DNA of 64,000 bases from Flavobacterium sp. (GCA_014379405.1 JACMLU010000023.1:1-64000); one strand, 5' to 3'. Positions 1 to 8,108 are shown, counted from the stretch's first letter. Made by a program: numbers and translations. Notes: generated by a model from the sequence alone, not told the origin.

Positions 1-78
1 GGAGAGCAGGATTCGAACCTGCGAAGTTCACACAGCAGATTTACAGTCTGCCCTCGTTGGCCGCTTGAGTATCTCCCC
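1..78 (-). tRNA. tRNA-Tyr (GTA), 3' end cut by window edge
   Basis: On the minus strand the sequence folds as a tRNA with a long variable arm. The acceptor 5' strand GGGGAGA runs from 78 down to 72, the anticodon loop holds GTA, and the T arm is GCAGG-TTCGAAT-CCTGC. The last acceptor bases and the discriminator lie before base 1, so the gene is partial. It follows tRNA-Thr on the same strand, 62 bases apart, and the two are probably co-transcribed. In other Bacteroidota this cluster leads towards tuf, which would be outside the window. Confidence 0.95.
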
Positions 79-140
79 ATTTTTTTTAAATTCCAATAAT
101 TTAAAGAACAAATTCCAAATCGCATTTGGAATAAAAAAGA

Positions 141-213
141 GCCGGCGGAGGGACTCGAACCCACGACCTGCTGATTACAAATCAGCTGCTCTAGCCAACT
201 GAGCTACGCTGGC
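141..213 (-). tRNA. tRNA-Thr (TGT)
   Basis: The minus strand gives a standard tRNA cloverleaf. The acceptor pairs GCCAGCG with CGCCGGC (one A-C mismatch), the D arm is intact, the anticodon TGT sits in a TTTGTAA loop, and the T loop is TTCGAGT. No CCA is encoded. A candidate promoter lies 39-67 bases upstream, so this is likely the first tRNA of the unit. Confidence 0.95.
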
Positions 214-222
214 AATATCAAT

Positions 223-250
223 AAAAAAAGTCCGCTATTTCTAACGGACT
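223..250 (-). terminator. Terminator after hpf / hairpin ahead of tRNA-Thr
   Basis: On the minus strand AGTCCG pairs with CGGACT around a ten-base loop and is followed by a run of seven T. It lies 56 bases past the hpf stop and just before tRNA-Thr. The tRNA promoter is upstream of it, so transcripts that start there would begin inside the hairpin. Confidence 0.75.
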
Positions 251-251
251 G

Positions 252-280
252 CAAATGTAGAAATTTTATCTCTCAATCAA
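252..280 (-). promoter_or_regulatory. Candidate promoter of the tRNA-Thr/tRNA-Tyr unit
   Basis: The minus strand reads TTG (280-278), 18 bases, then TACATTTG (259-252), which fits the Bacteroidota -33/-7 consensus TTG...TAnnTTTG. The expected start near 246 falls within the hairpin shared with the hpf terminator. This is a sequence match only. Confidence 0.6.
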
Positions 281-305
281 AACATTTTTTTAAAAAAATT
301 TGATA

Positions 306-608
306 TTAAATATGATCTCTTATTTTTTCTTTCCTTTTTACCAACAAACGCTCCAAAGATTCCGCCGAAAGCTCCACCGCTTCCTCAAAAGTCTTGCAAT
401 GTTTCTTTACCAAAAAATCATCCCCAGGAACATTAATTTTGATTTCGACAAACTTGTTTTCTTTATCACTCGTCTTTTCCACTTTCAAAAAAACATCTGC
501 CGACACTATTTTATCGTAATATTTCTCTAATCTGTCCAATCTTTCTTGAACGAAATCCACTAGTTTTCTGTCAACAGTAAAATTGACTGCTTGAACATTT
601 ACCTTCAT
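306..608 (-). CDS. hpf: Ribosome hibernation promoting factor (short HPF/RaiA type)
   Basis: The product has 100 residues and is the short form of the ribosome-associated inhibitor family, which binds the decoding region of the 30S subunit when growth slows. It starts MKVNVQAVNF and continues with the family pattern: a helix with VQERLDRLEKYY and a strand with FVEIKINVPG. It lacks the long C-terminal dimerisation domain of long HPFs. I chose the ATG at 608 over a TTG two codons upstream because family members start at MKVNVQ. It lies 33 bases downstream of xerC on the same strand and may be read through from it. A terminator hairpin follows at 223-250. Confidence 0.9.
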   Translation of the reverse strand: MKVNVQAVNFTVDRKLVDFVQERLDRLEKYYDKIVSADVFLKVEKTSDKENKFVEIKINVPGDDFLVKKHCKTFEEAVELSAESLERLLVKRKEKIRDHI

Positions 609-641
609 AATCAAAATTTTTATTGGTTAAACATTTTAGAA

Positions 642-1538
642 TTATTTTGAATTTCTAGGATGCGCCTCTTCATAAACCTTTTTTAGTTCTGATAAACTAC
701 TGTGTGTATAGATTTGTGTTGAAGCCAAACTTGAATGTCCCAATAATTCCTTCACTGAATTTAAGTCGGCTCCGTTATTCAATAAATGAGTCGCAAACGT
801 ATGTCTTAATATATGTGGACTTTTCTTTACCTTTTCGGAGACAGTACTAAAGTAGTTATTTATTAATCGATATACAAAGGAATCATTCAATTTTAACCCT
901 TTTTTTGTGAGAAAAAAAAAGTCCGTATCCATAACCTTCTCTAAACGTGTTCTTTCGTTAAAATATAAAATCAACTGCCCTGAAACGATTGGCAAAAGCG
1001 GAAGAATTCTTTCTTTATTTCTTTTACCAAGAACTTTTATGGTATTGTTTAACACATCTACATTAGCCGATTTCAGATGAATTAATTCTGTTCTTCGGAT
1101 TCCTGTAGTGTAAAACAAGTCGATTATAAGTTTGTCCCTAATTGCTTCAAAGCCTACAGGATTTTGAATTTGACTCAAAACATCATCCACTTCTTTTTCA
1201 GAAAACGGAATTTGTAATGTTTTGGGAGTTTTCAATGCTTTATGTTTCAGCAACGGACTCATTTCTATTTGTTTTGTTTTCAACAGAAATTTATAAAACG
1301 CTTTTAATGAAGCGATTTTTCTATTTACTGAAACATTCGACATATTATCATCAACAAGCGAAACTATCCATGTCCTGATTTGACTGTAGTTGGCCTGATC
1401 TATATTTTTCTGATCGAATTGATTTTTATTGAATGATTCGAAGAAATTAATGTCATTCAAATACGCATTTACGGTATGAGGAGAATATTTTTTCTCCAAT
1501 TGCAAGTAATCCCTAAATGCGTCCTTATTATTAGCCAT
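642..1538 (-). CDS. xerC: Tyrosine recombinase XerC/XerD-type
   Basis: This 298-residue protein has the size and layout of Xer site-specific recombinases, which resolve chromosome dimers at dif. An N-terminal SAM-like core-binding domain covers about residues 1-90, and the catalytic domain covers about 105-290. Catalytic motifs are visible: the first Arg in GIRRTEL, the His-x-x-Arg box in [12 protein letters not shown], the [13 protein letters not shown] segment and its following Tyr nucleophile. The next gene downstream is hpf, 33 bases away. Its ATG lies directly against the T-run of the rpsU terminator, and a -7 element sits inside that hairpin's loop, so it probably has its own promoter. 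Whether it is XerC or XerD cannot be told from sequence alone. Confidence 0.9.
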   Translation of the reverse strand: MANNKDAFRDYLQLEKKYSPHTVNAYLNDINFFESFNKNQFDQKNIDQANYSQIRTWIVSLVDDNMSNVSVNRKIASLKAFYKFLLKTKQIEMSPLLKHKALKTPKTLQIPFSEKEVDDVLSQIQNPVGFEAIRDKLIIDLFYTTGIRRTELIHLKSANVDVLNNTIKVLGKRNKERILPLLPIVSGQLILYFNERTRLEKVMDTDFFFLTKKGLKLNDSFVYRLINNYFSTVSEKVKKSPHILRHTFATHLLNNGADLNSVKELLGHSSLASTQIYTHSSLSELKKVYEEAHPRNSK

Positions 1539-1585
1539 AAAAAAACCGTTAGTATCAAAGGTATTAAACTTTAATGACTAACGGT
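1539..1585 (-). terminator. Terminator after rpsU, abutting the xerC start codon
   Basis: On the minus strand ACCGTTAGT (1585-1577) pairs perfectly with ACTAACGGT (1553-1545) and is followed by six T up to base 1539. The next base begins the xerC ATG. The 23-base loop contains a candidate -7 element. Confidence 0.8.
1556..1563 (-). promoter_or_regulatory. Candidate -7 element for xerC inside a terminator loop
   Basis: TACCTTTG on the minus strand matches TAnnTTTG and lies 17 bases before the xerC start codon, within the loop of the rpsU terminator hairpin. No clear TTG is found at the -33 distance, so this is a partial match. Confidence 0.5.
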
Positions 1586-1607
1586 ATTTTATCGCAACAG
1601 AAAATAA

Positions 1608-1805
1608 TTAAATATTCTCAATGTTGTCTCTCATATTCTGGATATAAGCCGCTTTTTGAATCTTGATTCTATTGATAACTGATGGTTTTATAAAAGCAGT
1701 ACGCGCTCTTAGTTGACGAACAGTTCCAGTTTTGTCAAATTTTCTTTTATAGCGCTTTAATGCTCTATCGATATTTTCTCCGTCTTTAATTGGTATAATT
1801 AACAT
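1608..1805 (-). CDS. rpsU: 30S ribosomal protein bS21
   Basis: The 65-residue product is bS21. It starts MLIIPIKDGENIDRALKRYK and has the basic helical repeats typical of the family. In Flavobacterium ribosomes bS21, with bS6 and bS18, is known to form a pocket that hides the 3' tail of 16S rRNA, so most messages do not use Shine-Dalgarno pairing. This gene has a very strong Shine-Dalgarno (1812-1821) and its own -7 element (1835-1842). The leader is only about two dozen bases. That arrangement suggests bS21 limits its own translation: ribosomes lacking bS21 would favour its message. A strong terminator follows at 1539-1585. Confidence 0.95.
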   Translation of the reverse strand: MLIIPIKDGENIDRALKRYKRKFDKTGTVRQLRARTAFIKPSVINRIKIQKAAYIQNMRDNIENI

Positions 1806-1811
1806 AATTTT

Positions 1812-1821
1812 ATCACCTCCT
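1812..1821 (-). promoter_or_regulatory. Exceptionally strong Shine-Dalgarno of rpsU
   Basis: The minus strand reads AGGAGGTGAT, ten bases complementary to the AUCACCUCCU stretch near the 3' end of 16S rRNA, followed by six bases and the ATG. Other genes in the window (rpsO, pnp, groES, groEL, rpoD) have no comparable sequence before their starts. Confidence 0.9.
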
Positions 1822-1834
1822 CTCGTTAAGGGCG

Positions 1835-1842
1835 CAAAAGTA
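1835..1842 (-). promoter_or_regulatory. Candidate -7 element of rpsU
   Basis: The minus strand reads TACTTTTG, matching TAnnTTTG, 29 bases before the rpsU ATG. It predicts a leader of roughly 24 bases that is mostly Shine-Dalgarno. The -33 element is not obvious in the AT-rich stretch upstream. Confidence 0.6.
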
Positions 1843-1878
1843 AAAAATAATTATGAGTTATGAATTATGAATTGTGAA

Positions 1879-3018
1879 TTATTTCAAAATATTTCTAGAA
1901 ATCACTAATTTCTGGATTTCTGTTGTTCCTTCTCCAATAGTACATAACTTAGAATCCCTGTAAAATTTCTCTACAGGATAATCTTTCGTATAACCGTAAC
2001 CACCGTGAATTTGAACTGCTTCATTAGAAACTCGTACACAAACTTCTGACGAATACATTTTGCTCATTGCTCCGAGCGTAGTCATATTTCTGTTATTGTT
2101 TTTCAAGAAAGCTGCTTTATGCAACAACAATTCCGAAGCTTCAATTTCGGTAGCCATATCGGCAAGTTTAAAAGCTATCGCCTGAAATTGACTTATCGCT
2201 TTGCCAAACTGGTGTCTTTCTTTCGAATATTTTAATGCCGCTTCATAAGCTCCTTTTGCAATCCCCAATGACAATGCACCAATTGAAATTCTTCCGCCAT
2301 CCAAAATTTTCATCGATTGAACAAACCCTTCTCCAACTTCTCCAAGTCGGTTAGTATCTGGAATTCGGCAATTGTCAAAAATCAATTCGGCAGTTTCACT
2401 GGCACGCATTCCCAATTTATTTTCTTTTTTCCCTGAAGTAAATCCTGGCATTCCTTTTTCAAAAACAAAAGCAGTCATTCCTTTAGAATCTCCTTTTTTG
2501 CCAGTACGAACAATTACGACTGCAATATCTCCCGAAATTCCGTGAGTAATAAAGTTCTTGGCTCCATTTATAACCCAGAAATCTCCATCTTTTACGGCAG
2601 TTGTATTCATTCCTCCAGCATCGGAACCCGTATTGTGTTCGGTCAATCCCCAAGCACCAATATGCTCTCCCGTAGCCAGTTTCGGAATCCATTTTTTCTT
2701 TTGCTCTTCGTTTCCAAAAGCTAAAATATGATTGGTACATAATGAATTATGTGCCGCTACAGACAATCCTATTGATGGATCTACTTTAGAAATCTCCTCG
2801 ATGACGGTAATATACTCGTGATATCCCAATCCTGAACCTCCGAGTTCTTCTGGAACTAAAACCCCCATAAAACCCATTTCACCTAGTTTTTTGAATAAAG
2901 GAATTGGAAAAGTTTGAGCTTCATCCCACTCCATTATATAAGGTCTAATATTTTTTTCTGCAAAATCTCTAATAGATTGCGCTATCATTGTTTGCGTTTC
3001 GCTATAATCGAAGTTCAT
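1879..3018 (-). CDS. Acyl-CoA dehydrogenase
   Basis: This 379-residue flavoprotein oxidises an acyl-CoA to the trans-2-enoyl-CoA and passes electrons to electron-transferring flavoprotein. It has the complete three-domain layout: helical N-terminus ([17 protein letters not shown]), the middle-domain signature ([14 protein letters not shown]), and a C-terminal helical domain with [17 protein letters not shown]. The catalytic base is probably Glu363 in IGEGTTEIQ, the position used by short-chain and butyryl-type enzymes. Substrate chain length cannot be settled by reading. It lies 21 bases behind the helix-hairpin-helix gene on the same strand, so the two are probably co-transcribed although no functional link is apparent. 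Confidence 0.9.
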   Translation of the reverse strand: MNFDYSETQTMIAQSIRDFAEKNIRPYIMEWDEAQTFPIPLFKKLGEMGFMGVLVPEELGGSGLGYHEYITVIEEISKVDPSIGLSVAAHNSLCTNHILAFGNEEQKKKWIPKLATGEHIGAWGLTEHNTGSDAGGMNTTAVKDGDFWVINGAKNFITHGISGDIAVVIVRTGKKGDSKGMTAFVFEKGMPGFTSGKKENKLGMRASETAELIFDNCRIPDTNRLGEVGEGFVQSMKILDGGRISIGALSLGIAKGAYEAALKYSKERHQFGKAISQFQAIAFKLADMATEIEASELLLHKAAFLKNNNRNMTTLGAMSKMYSSEVCVRVSNEAVQIHGGYGYTKDYPVEKFYRDSKLCTIGEGTTEIQKLVISRNILK

Positions 3019-3039
3019 CTTAATAATTTGGTATAAATT

Positions 3040-3924
3040 TTAAAACGCCAAATATAAGGCTATAATATTTGCCTTATCAATAGACAATCCCTTAATTTTT
3101 GTTAAATCATCAATATTTTTAAAATCGCCATTCATACTTCTAAAAGTTACAATTTGTCTGGCAAGTTGATAATTAAAATAAGGAAACTGTGATAATTCCT
3201 TGATTGATGCGTTATTAATATCCACTTTTTTGACGTTAGGAAGTGCTAAAACTTTAAAATGAGTATTCAAATTTTCAACAACTTCGGGCGACAACCCCCA
3301 AACATCGTTCATTTGTTCCATCGAAACAAAACCACCTAAACTTTCTTTGAATTTTAAAATTCGAAGCGAAATCGCCTCGCCAATTCCATAAATCTTGATT
3401 AAATCTTCTTGAGTTGCTTTATTAATATCGATAACGACTACTTTTTCTTTTTTGGCGAAAGTCGTATTGGGATATTTTTTATATTCTTTGAATTGTTTCT
3501 TGTTTTTCACCCAATCCGGAAATTTAAAATAAGGCGAAATGGCATTTAACAAAGAATCCGAAACTTTGGTAACGGCTTGAAATTCCTTGGGCGAATTCAC
3601 ATATTTATTTTGCTTTCGAAAAGCCAGAAGCCTATCTATTTCTGGAACAGACATTCCGAGTTTATAACCTTTGTAATCCGAAATAAAATTAGGATTGAAT
3701 GGATAAATCTTTGGAACATAATCCAACTTTTCCTGTTTCATCGAATCTATTTGCGATTGCAAGGAAAGCCACCTCTCCCTTTCAGGAGAATCATTCGATG
3801 CATCATTAAAATCAGTGAAAAAATATGCTATTTGTGAAGCAATGATTATGGAGAACAATAAAAAAATGCCTGTACGCTGGCTTCTCGAAAACGCAAAATA
3901 GGATTTTACTGTTTTGAAATTCAT
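3040..3924 (-). CDS. Membrane-anchored helix-hairpin-helix (ComEA-like) protein
   Basis: The product has 294 residues. One N-terminal membrane segment lies at about residues 18-36 (TGIFLLFSIIIASQIAYFF), so the rest faces the periplasm. Three helix-hairpin-helix units follow: near VPEIDRLLAFRKQNKYV, near IDINKATQEDLIKIYGIGEA and near VDINNASIKELSQFPYF. This build resembles ComEA-type DNA-binding proteins but has more repeats and a long linker. A role in DNA uptake is possible but not shown. It is transcribed ahead of the acyl-CoA dehydrogenase, and divergently from the amino-acid permease 173 bases away. Confidence 0.8.
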   Translation of the reverse strand: MNFKTVKSYFAFSRSQRTGIFLLFSIIIASQIAYFFTDFNDASNDSPERERWLSLQSQIDSMKQEKLDYVPKIYPFNPNFISDYKGYKLGMSVPEIDRLLAFRKQNKYVNSPKEFQAVTKVSDSLLNAISPYFKFPDWVKNKKQFKEYKKYPNTTFAKKEKVVVIDINKATQEDLIKIYGIGEAISLRILKFKESLGGFVSMEQMNDVWGLSPEVVENLNTHFKVLALPNVKKVDINNASIKELSQFPYFNYQLARQIVTFRSMNGDFKNIDDLTKIKGLSIDKANIIALYLAF

Positions 3925-4060
3925 TCAAATAATATTTTAATGAAATATAAAAATAAGAAATATTTTATAAAAATATTCTTTCTTCAATAAAAAAGTTAAA
4001 AAGGCAATAAACAATTTCAAAAATGAAGTTTTCCTTTTAGTTACTGCGTTAAAAAAACAA

Positions 4061-4068
4061 TATATTTG
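4061..4068 (+). promoter_or_regulatory. Candidate -7 element of the amino-acid permease
   Basis: TATATTTG matches TAnnTTTG and lies 28 bases before the ATG at 4097. No clean TTG is seen at the -33 distance. Confidence 0.5.
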
Positions 4069-4096
4069 GGACATATTAATAACAAATCGAAATAAT

Positions 4097-5734
4097 ATGT
4101 CTATTTGGAAAAGAAAACCATTAAACCAGCTACTAGCAGAAGCTGCTGATTCTGAAAAAGGATTAAAGAAAACCTTAAGTGCATCAGGATTAGTTGCTCT
4201 TGGAGTTGGCGCCATTATTGGAGCTGGATTATTTTCAATAACTGGTTTAGCAGCTTCTGCAAATGCTGGACCTGCCATAACCATTTCCTTTCTTGTGGCC
4301 GCATTTGGCTGTGTTTTTGCTGGTTTATGCTATGCCGAATTTTCTTCGATGATTCCAGTTGCCGGAAGTGCTTACACTTATTCTTTTGCCACAATGGGCG
4401 AATTTGTTGCCTGGATTATTGGTTGGGACTTAGTTCTGGAGTATGCCGTGGGGGCTGCTACGGTTTCCATTAGTTGGTCTCGGTATTTCGGAAAATTTTT
4501 GGAGGGCTATGGAATTCATATTCCCGATGCTTATTTACTTTCGCCCTTTGAAGGCGGAATCATAAATATTCCTGCCGTTTTAATTGTTATGTTAATGTCA
4601 TTCCTTTTAATCCGCGGAACCCAAGAATCCTCTTTTGTAAATGGAATTATAGTTTTACTTAAAGTATCGGTGGTATTAGTGTTTATTGCCGTTGGTTGGC
4701 AATACATCAGACCCGAAAATTATATCCCATATATTCCAGAAAACACGGGTAAATTTGGAGAATTTGGTTTCTCTGGGATCATCAGAGCAGCAGCCATCGT
4801 GTTCTTTGCCTACATTGGGTTTGATGCCGTTTCAACAGCTGCCCAGGAAGCCAAGAATCCCAAAAGAGATATGCCGATTGGGATATTATTGTCATTGGGA
4901 ATTTGTACCGTTCTTTACATTTTATTTGCCCACGTAATGACTGGAGTTGTAAATTATCAAGCATTTGCAGGAAAAGACGGAATCGCACCAGTCGCCGTTG
5001 CAGTTGAAGCGATGGGAAATATAGGGCCTAACGGAATGATAACACCTGCTTATCCTTGGTTAAACAACGCTATTTTATTGGCCATTTTAGGCGGATATTC
5101 TTCAGTAATATTAGTGATGTTGATGGGACAAAGCAGGGTGTTTTTCTCTATGAGCAAGGATGGTTTGATGCCAAAAGTATTTTCAGAAGTACATCCAAAA
5201 TTCAGAACTCCTGCTAAAAATAATTTATTGTTTATGGTAATTGTGAGTCTTTTTGCTGCTTTTGTTCCGGCTAGAGTTGTTGGAGAAATGACCAGTATTG
5301 GAACTTTATTTGCATTCATCCTAGTTTGTGTAGGTGTTCTTATTATGCGTAAAAAAATGCCAGATGCACCAAGGGGTTTCAAAACACCTCTCGTTCCTTT
5401 TGTACCAATCGCCGGTATTGCAGTCTGTCTGTTTATGATGGTGTTCTTACCATTGGACACTTGGATTCGTCTTATTGTTTGGATGATGATTGGATTTGAT
5501 TTATACTTATTCTACGGAATGAAAAACAGTATCTTGAACCAAGGCCAATTTAGCTTAAAAAGTTACAAAACCGTTTCGGCTTCGGGATTGGGAATGGTAT
5601 TGGCGCTCATCGTGATTGCTTTTGTACATCACAACGATCCCGCTTTAGACGACCATTTCTTGTTTTATTTTTCGTTGTTTTTTGCAGCTTTACATACTTT
5701 GATTTATGCTTACAGTTTCAAGAAATCAAGATAA
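4097..5734 (+). CDS. APC-family amino-acid permease
   Basis: This 545-residue integral membrane protein belongs to the amino acid-polyamine-organocation superfamily. The first membrane segment carries the substrate-binding turn GVGAIIGAGLFSITG, and about 12-14 hydrophobic segments follow. The segment FFAYIGFDAVSTAAQEAKNP is the conserved TM6 to loop region of cationic amino-acid transporter-like members. FSMSKDGLMPKVFSEVHPKF is the typical loop after TM8. It probably imports an amino acid with a proton or by exchange; the substrate cannot be read from sequence. It stands alone, with a -7 element at 4061 and a strong terminator at 5751. Confidence 0.88.
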   Translation: MSIWKRKPLNQLLAEAADSEKGLKKTLSASGLVALGVGAIIGAGLFSITGLAASANAGPAITISFLVAAFGCVFAGLCYAEFSSMIPVAGSAYTYSFATMGEFVAWIIGWDLVLEYAVGAATVSISWSRYFGKFLEGYGIHIPDAYLLSPFEGGIINIPAVLIVMLMSFLLIRGTQESSFVNGIIVLLKVSVVLVFIAVGWQYIRPENYIPYIPENTGKFGEFGFSGIIRAAAIVFFAYIGFDAVSTAAQEAKNPKRDMPIGILLSLGICTVLYILFAHVMTGVVNYQAFAGKDGIAPVAVAVEAMGNIGPNGMITPAYPWLNNAILLAILGGYSSVILVMLMGQSRVFFSMSKDGLMPKVFSEVHPKFRTPAKNNLLFMVIVSLFAAFVPARVVGEMTSIGTLFAFILVCVGVLIMRKKMPDAPRGFKTPLVPFVPIAGIAVCLFMMVFLPLDTWIRLIVWMMIGFDLYLFYGMKNSILNQGQFSLKSYKTVSASGLGMVLALIVIAFVHHNDPALDDHFLFYFSLFFAALHTLIYAYSFKKSR

Positions 5735-5750
5735 TTAAGTTTCAAAAACT

Positions 5751-5796
5751 AAAAAGGGATAATAAAGTAGTTTGTACTTTATTATCCCTTTTTTTT
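5751..5796. terminator. Bidirectional terminator between permease and pspC-like gene
   Basis: AAGGGATAATAAAG pairs with CTTTATTATCCCTT around a nine-base loop and is followed by eight T on the plus strand. A five-A run precedes the left arm, so it can also stop transcripts arriving from the minus-strand gene that ends at 5812. Confidence 0.88.
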
Positions 5797-5811
5797 ATAT
5801 TTATAAATTGG

Positions 5812-6039
5812 TTACAAATCAAAAACTGACGAACGTTTGGCTCGAACCAAATCCTTTAACCGAATCCAGAAAGCCAGCGTTAAATAAACGCCAAACCACA
5901 ATCCAGCAGTTACAAAGGTGATGTAAATAAAAAACAAACGTACACTAGTAACACGCATCCCCAATTTATCGGCAAGACGGGAGGAAACATGAAAACCATA
6001 TTTTTCGAAAAAATACTTGAGTTGTATTACTGCTGACAT
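5812..6039 (-). CDS. Small PspC-domain membrane protein
   Basis: The 75-residue product contains a PspC-like core: a short amphipathic N-terminus, the stretch LADKLGMRVTSVRLFFIYIT, then two closely spaced hydrophobic segments (about residues 33-58) and a basic tail. PspC domains sit in the inner membrane and take part in envelope-stress responses in proteobacteria. In flavobacteria similar short proteins are common and their job is not established. It lies between the permease terminator and the DUF2851 gene, 53 bases downstream of the latter's stop-codon-distal neighbour on the same strand. Confidence 0.7.
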   Translation of the reverse strand: MSAVIQLKYFFEKYGFHVSSRLADKLGMRVTSVRLFFIYITFVTAGLWFGVYLTLAFWIRLKDLVRAKRSSVFDL

Positions 6040-6092
6040 ATTTTGAAGTTTGGGGCAAAATTACACAATTCTAGAATCAACGAATTGCCAAA

Positions 6093-7364
6093 TTAACTTT
6101 TTTTCAATAATTCCATTCCAATGGCGCATTCTAGACAACGACTTTTATTGCAATATTCGTTTTTTAGCTGTAACAGGGATTGTGATTCAAAAGCACTTTT
6201 TGATTTGATGCCAAAAGAACTAAACTTATCCAAAACAGCATTTTTTTCTGAAGCGACTTCGTCCAACAACTGAATCAGGTCTTCTGAAATTTCTTTTCCT
6301 TGGCTTTTGGCGTAAGCAAACTGAAGCGGAATAATTGTGTTTATAATAATCAAATCGACGAATGATTTGGAAAGTTTTTTCTTTTTCTTGGGGCTTTCTT
6401 TGTCAAACTGATAATGATTTTGCCAATAATCCGAAGCCGAAATATCGAAGATATCATAAATACTTTGTATCGAAGTCGAAATGCTTATTTTTGAAAACAA
6501 ATTTTGTTGCACGTGGTATAAATTTGCCAATTGCGACAGTCGAATAGTTGGAAAATTATCAGGACGATGCTTGAAAAATTGTACTGGCTCAACAAATATT
6601 TTCTCTAATTGGTATTTGTACAGCAAATAAAAATACCTGAATTTTAAATCCTTGAAATAGTTGTCTTCTTTTTCGGAATCTAATAATCCAGCAGTTCCCA
6701 AAAGCAAGGCTTCCAAATTTTCGACCTCGAAACCTTCTTTTCGTATAATGGAAAACGGAATGGATTGTGCGATTTTTAGAAAAATTTCGCCATTGGTATT
6801 CAACCCAAAATTCTTGGCCAAAAGGCAAAACAAAACCGCTTCCCAATCTTGGTTGGTTTGTTCCAATAATTCGAAAATGGGATTTGATTTCCTTTCCAAT
6901 CGTTCGAAAAACAACCGTTCTTGCCAATTCTTCAAGACAAATTGCGGAATTGCTGTCAGTTGCTTTTCGCAAAAAATCCAGGACTTTGGTGCTATCAACG
7001 ATTGGTAATTAGCAATTGTTTCGACATCGACATATTTCTTGAGTTCCAGAACTGGAATTTCGGTATTGTTTTTTCTGAAAATTTCGGTGTCGTGTTCCCA
7101 AACTACGTGAAGAATCACGTTTTCATAGGCTTCGTCTCTTTCATGATGATGCACATACCAATCCGAAGATTTAAGATGGATTTCGACGTTTCCAGCCCAT
7201 TTTTGATTGCCGATTGTGATTTGGGCATTGAAAAAATCAGGCCCAGCTAGTTCTAAATATTGCCCAACATTGATGATAGTAATTTCCTCTCCATTGAAAG
7301 TTTTTAGATTCAATGTGTCGAACTTCTTGAATTTCCAGAGGTAATGGAGAAAATCTTCTTTCAT
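6093..7364 (-). CDS. DUF2851 family protein
   Basis: The 423-residue product matches the DUF2851 family of Bacteroidota. It starts MKEDFLHYLWKFKKFDT and has GPDFFNAQITIGNQKWAGNVEIHLKSSDW split over two blocks, followed by HHHERDEAYENVILHVVWEHD-like strands. The C-terminus ends with a four-cysteine pattern (YCNKSRCLECAI) that could bind metal. The function is not known. I start at the ATG at 7364, 18 codons inside the longest frame, because conservation in the family begins at MKEDFLHYLW. No signal peptide is visible, so it is probably cytoplasmic. Confidence 0.82.
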   Translation of the reverse strand: MKEDFLHYLWKFKKFDTLNLKTFNGEEITIINVGQYLELAGPDFFNAQITIGNQKWAGNVEIHLKSSDWYVHHHERDEAYENVILHVVWEHDTEIFRKNNTEIPVLELKKYVDVETIANYQSLIAPKSWIFCEKQLTAIPQFVLKNWQERLFFERLERKSNPIFELLEQTNQDWEAVLFCLLAKNFGLNTNGEIFLKIAQSIPFSIIRKEGFEVENLEALLLGTAGLLDSEKEDNYFKDLKFRYFYLLYKYQLEKIFVEPVQFFKHRPDNFPTIRLSQLANLYHVQQNLFSKISISTSIQSIYDIFDISASDYWQNHYQFDKESPKKKKKLSKSFVDLIIINTIIPLQFAYAKSQGKEISEDLIQLLDEVASEKNAVLDKFSSFGIKSKSAFESQSLLQLKNEYCNKSRCLECAIGMELLKKS

Positions 7365-7456
7365 TTCCAGACTTTTAGATTGAATACTAAAGTAATGAAA
7401 AAAGAGACAAGTTGCCATTCAAAAAAACATAATAATTAATTAATGCCCACGATATG

Positions 7457-7480
7457 AGATTGCTTCGTTCCTCGCAATGA
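7457..7480. repeat. 24-base interspersed repeat, copy 1
   Basis: This 24-base stretch (AGATTGCTTCGTTCCTCGCA plus four bases) is the exact reverse complement of bases 19122-19145. It lies directly against the stop codon of the exonuclease gene. Strings of this kind recur in intergenic DNA of many bacterial genomes; here the copy is non-coding. Confidence 0.8.
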
Positions 7481-7963
7481 CTAGCGCAACAAGTATAATT
7501 TGGCGCAAGCCCGCGCATCGGATAAAGCTTCGTGATGATTTAAAGTAATTTTCATTTCGCGACAGCAATCGCTTAATTTGGTTGGTTTCAAACCTTTTGC
7601 TTTGTAAATTTTCACGGTGCATTCCCATCGAGATCCAATATTCAACTCTTCGTAATCTAAGCCATAAAGCGCCATTGATTTGGCAAGAACATTACGGTCG
7701 AAACTTTCGTTATGCGCCACAACTTTCCTATTTTGAAGACGTTTTTTTATTTCTGGATATACTTGTGCAAAAGTTTTCGCATTCACTGTGTCTCGTGGAT
7801 AAATACCATGAACCGCAATCGTATAATGATTATATTCGTTTTTTGGAGGCTTGATTAGAGTAACGTATTCGTCAACTATTACACCGTTTTCAACAGTTAC
7901 AATCCCTACAGAACAGGGATGATAGGCAGTGGCGGTTTCAAAATCTATGGCAGTGAAGGTCAA
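7481..7963 (-). CDS. DEDDh-type 3'-5' exonuclease (DnaQ-like)
   Basis: The 160-residue product has the exonuclease fold of the epsilon subunit of DNA polymerase III. Exo I is FTAIDFETA (Asp and Glu metal ligands near residues 7-9). Exo II is in KVVAHNESFDRNVL. Exo III of the DEDDh kind is HHEALSDARACAKLY, with the His and Asp. The segment TIAVHGI replaces the common TxxHGI box. It lacks any additional domain, so it could act in repair or RNA trimming rather than replication. An interspersed repeat copy touches its stop codon. Confidence 0.85.
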   Translation of the reverse strand: MTFTAIDFETATAYHPCSVGIVTVENGVIVDEYVTLIKPPKNEYNHYTIAVHGIYPRDTVNAKTFAQVYPEIKKRLQNRKVVAHNESFDRNVLAKSMALYGLDYEELNIGSRWECTVKIYKAKGLKPTKLSDCCREMKITLNHHEALSDARACAKLYLLR

Positions 7964-8084
7964 ATTGATTGTAGATTTAGTGTTAACAATTTTAGATTTA
8001 CAAATTTAATAGTATTTGCACAAGATAAAAAGATTCAACAACATTCTTTTAATTTGATTTGTAAAATTATTTTAGACAAGGCAC

Positions 8085-8108
8085 AAAAAAATCCGCCCGA
8101 AGGCGGAT
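8085..8108 (-). terminator. Terminator after the susCD pair
   Basis: On the minus strand TCCGCC pairs with GGCGGA around a TTCG tetraloop and is followed by seven T. It lies 28 bases past the SusD-family stop codon. UUCG-closed stems are very stable. Confidence 0.85.

Noticed and set aside
3937..4284. 115-codon minus-strand frame across the permease start
   Set aside because: It overlaps the permease promoter and first membrane segment; the translation has no family features.
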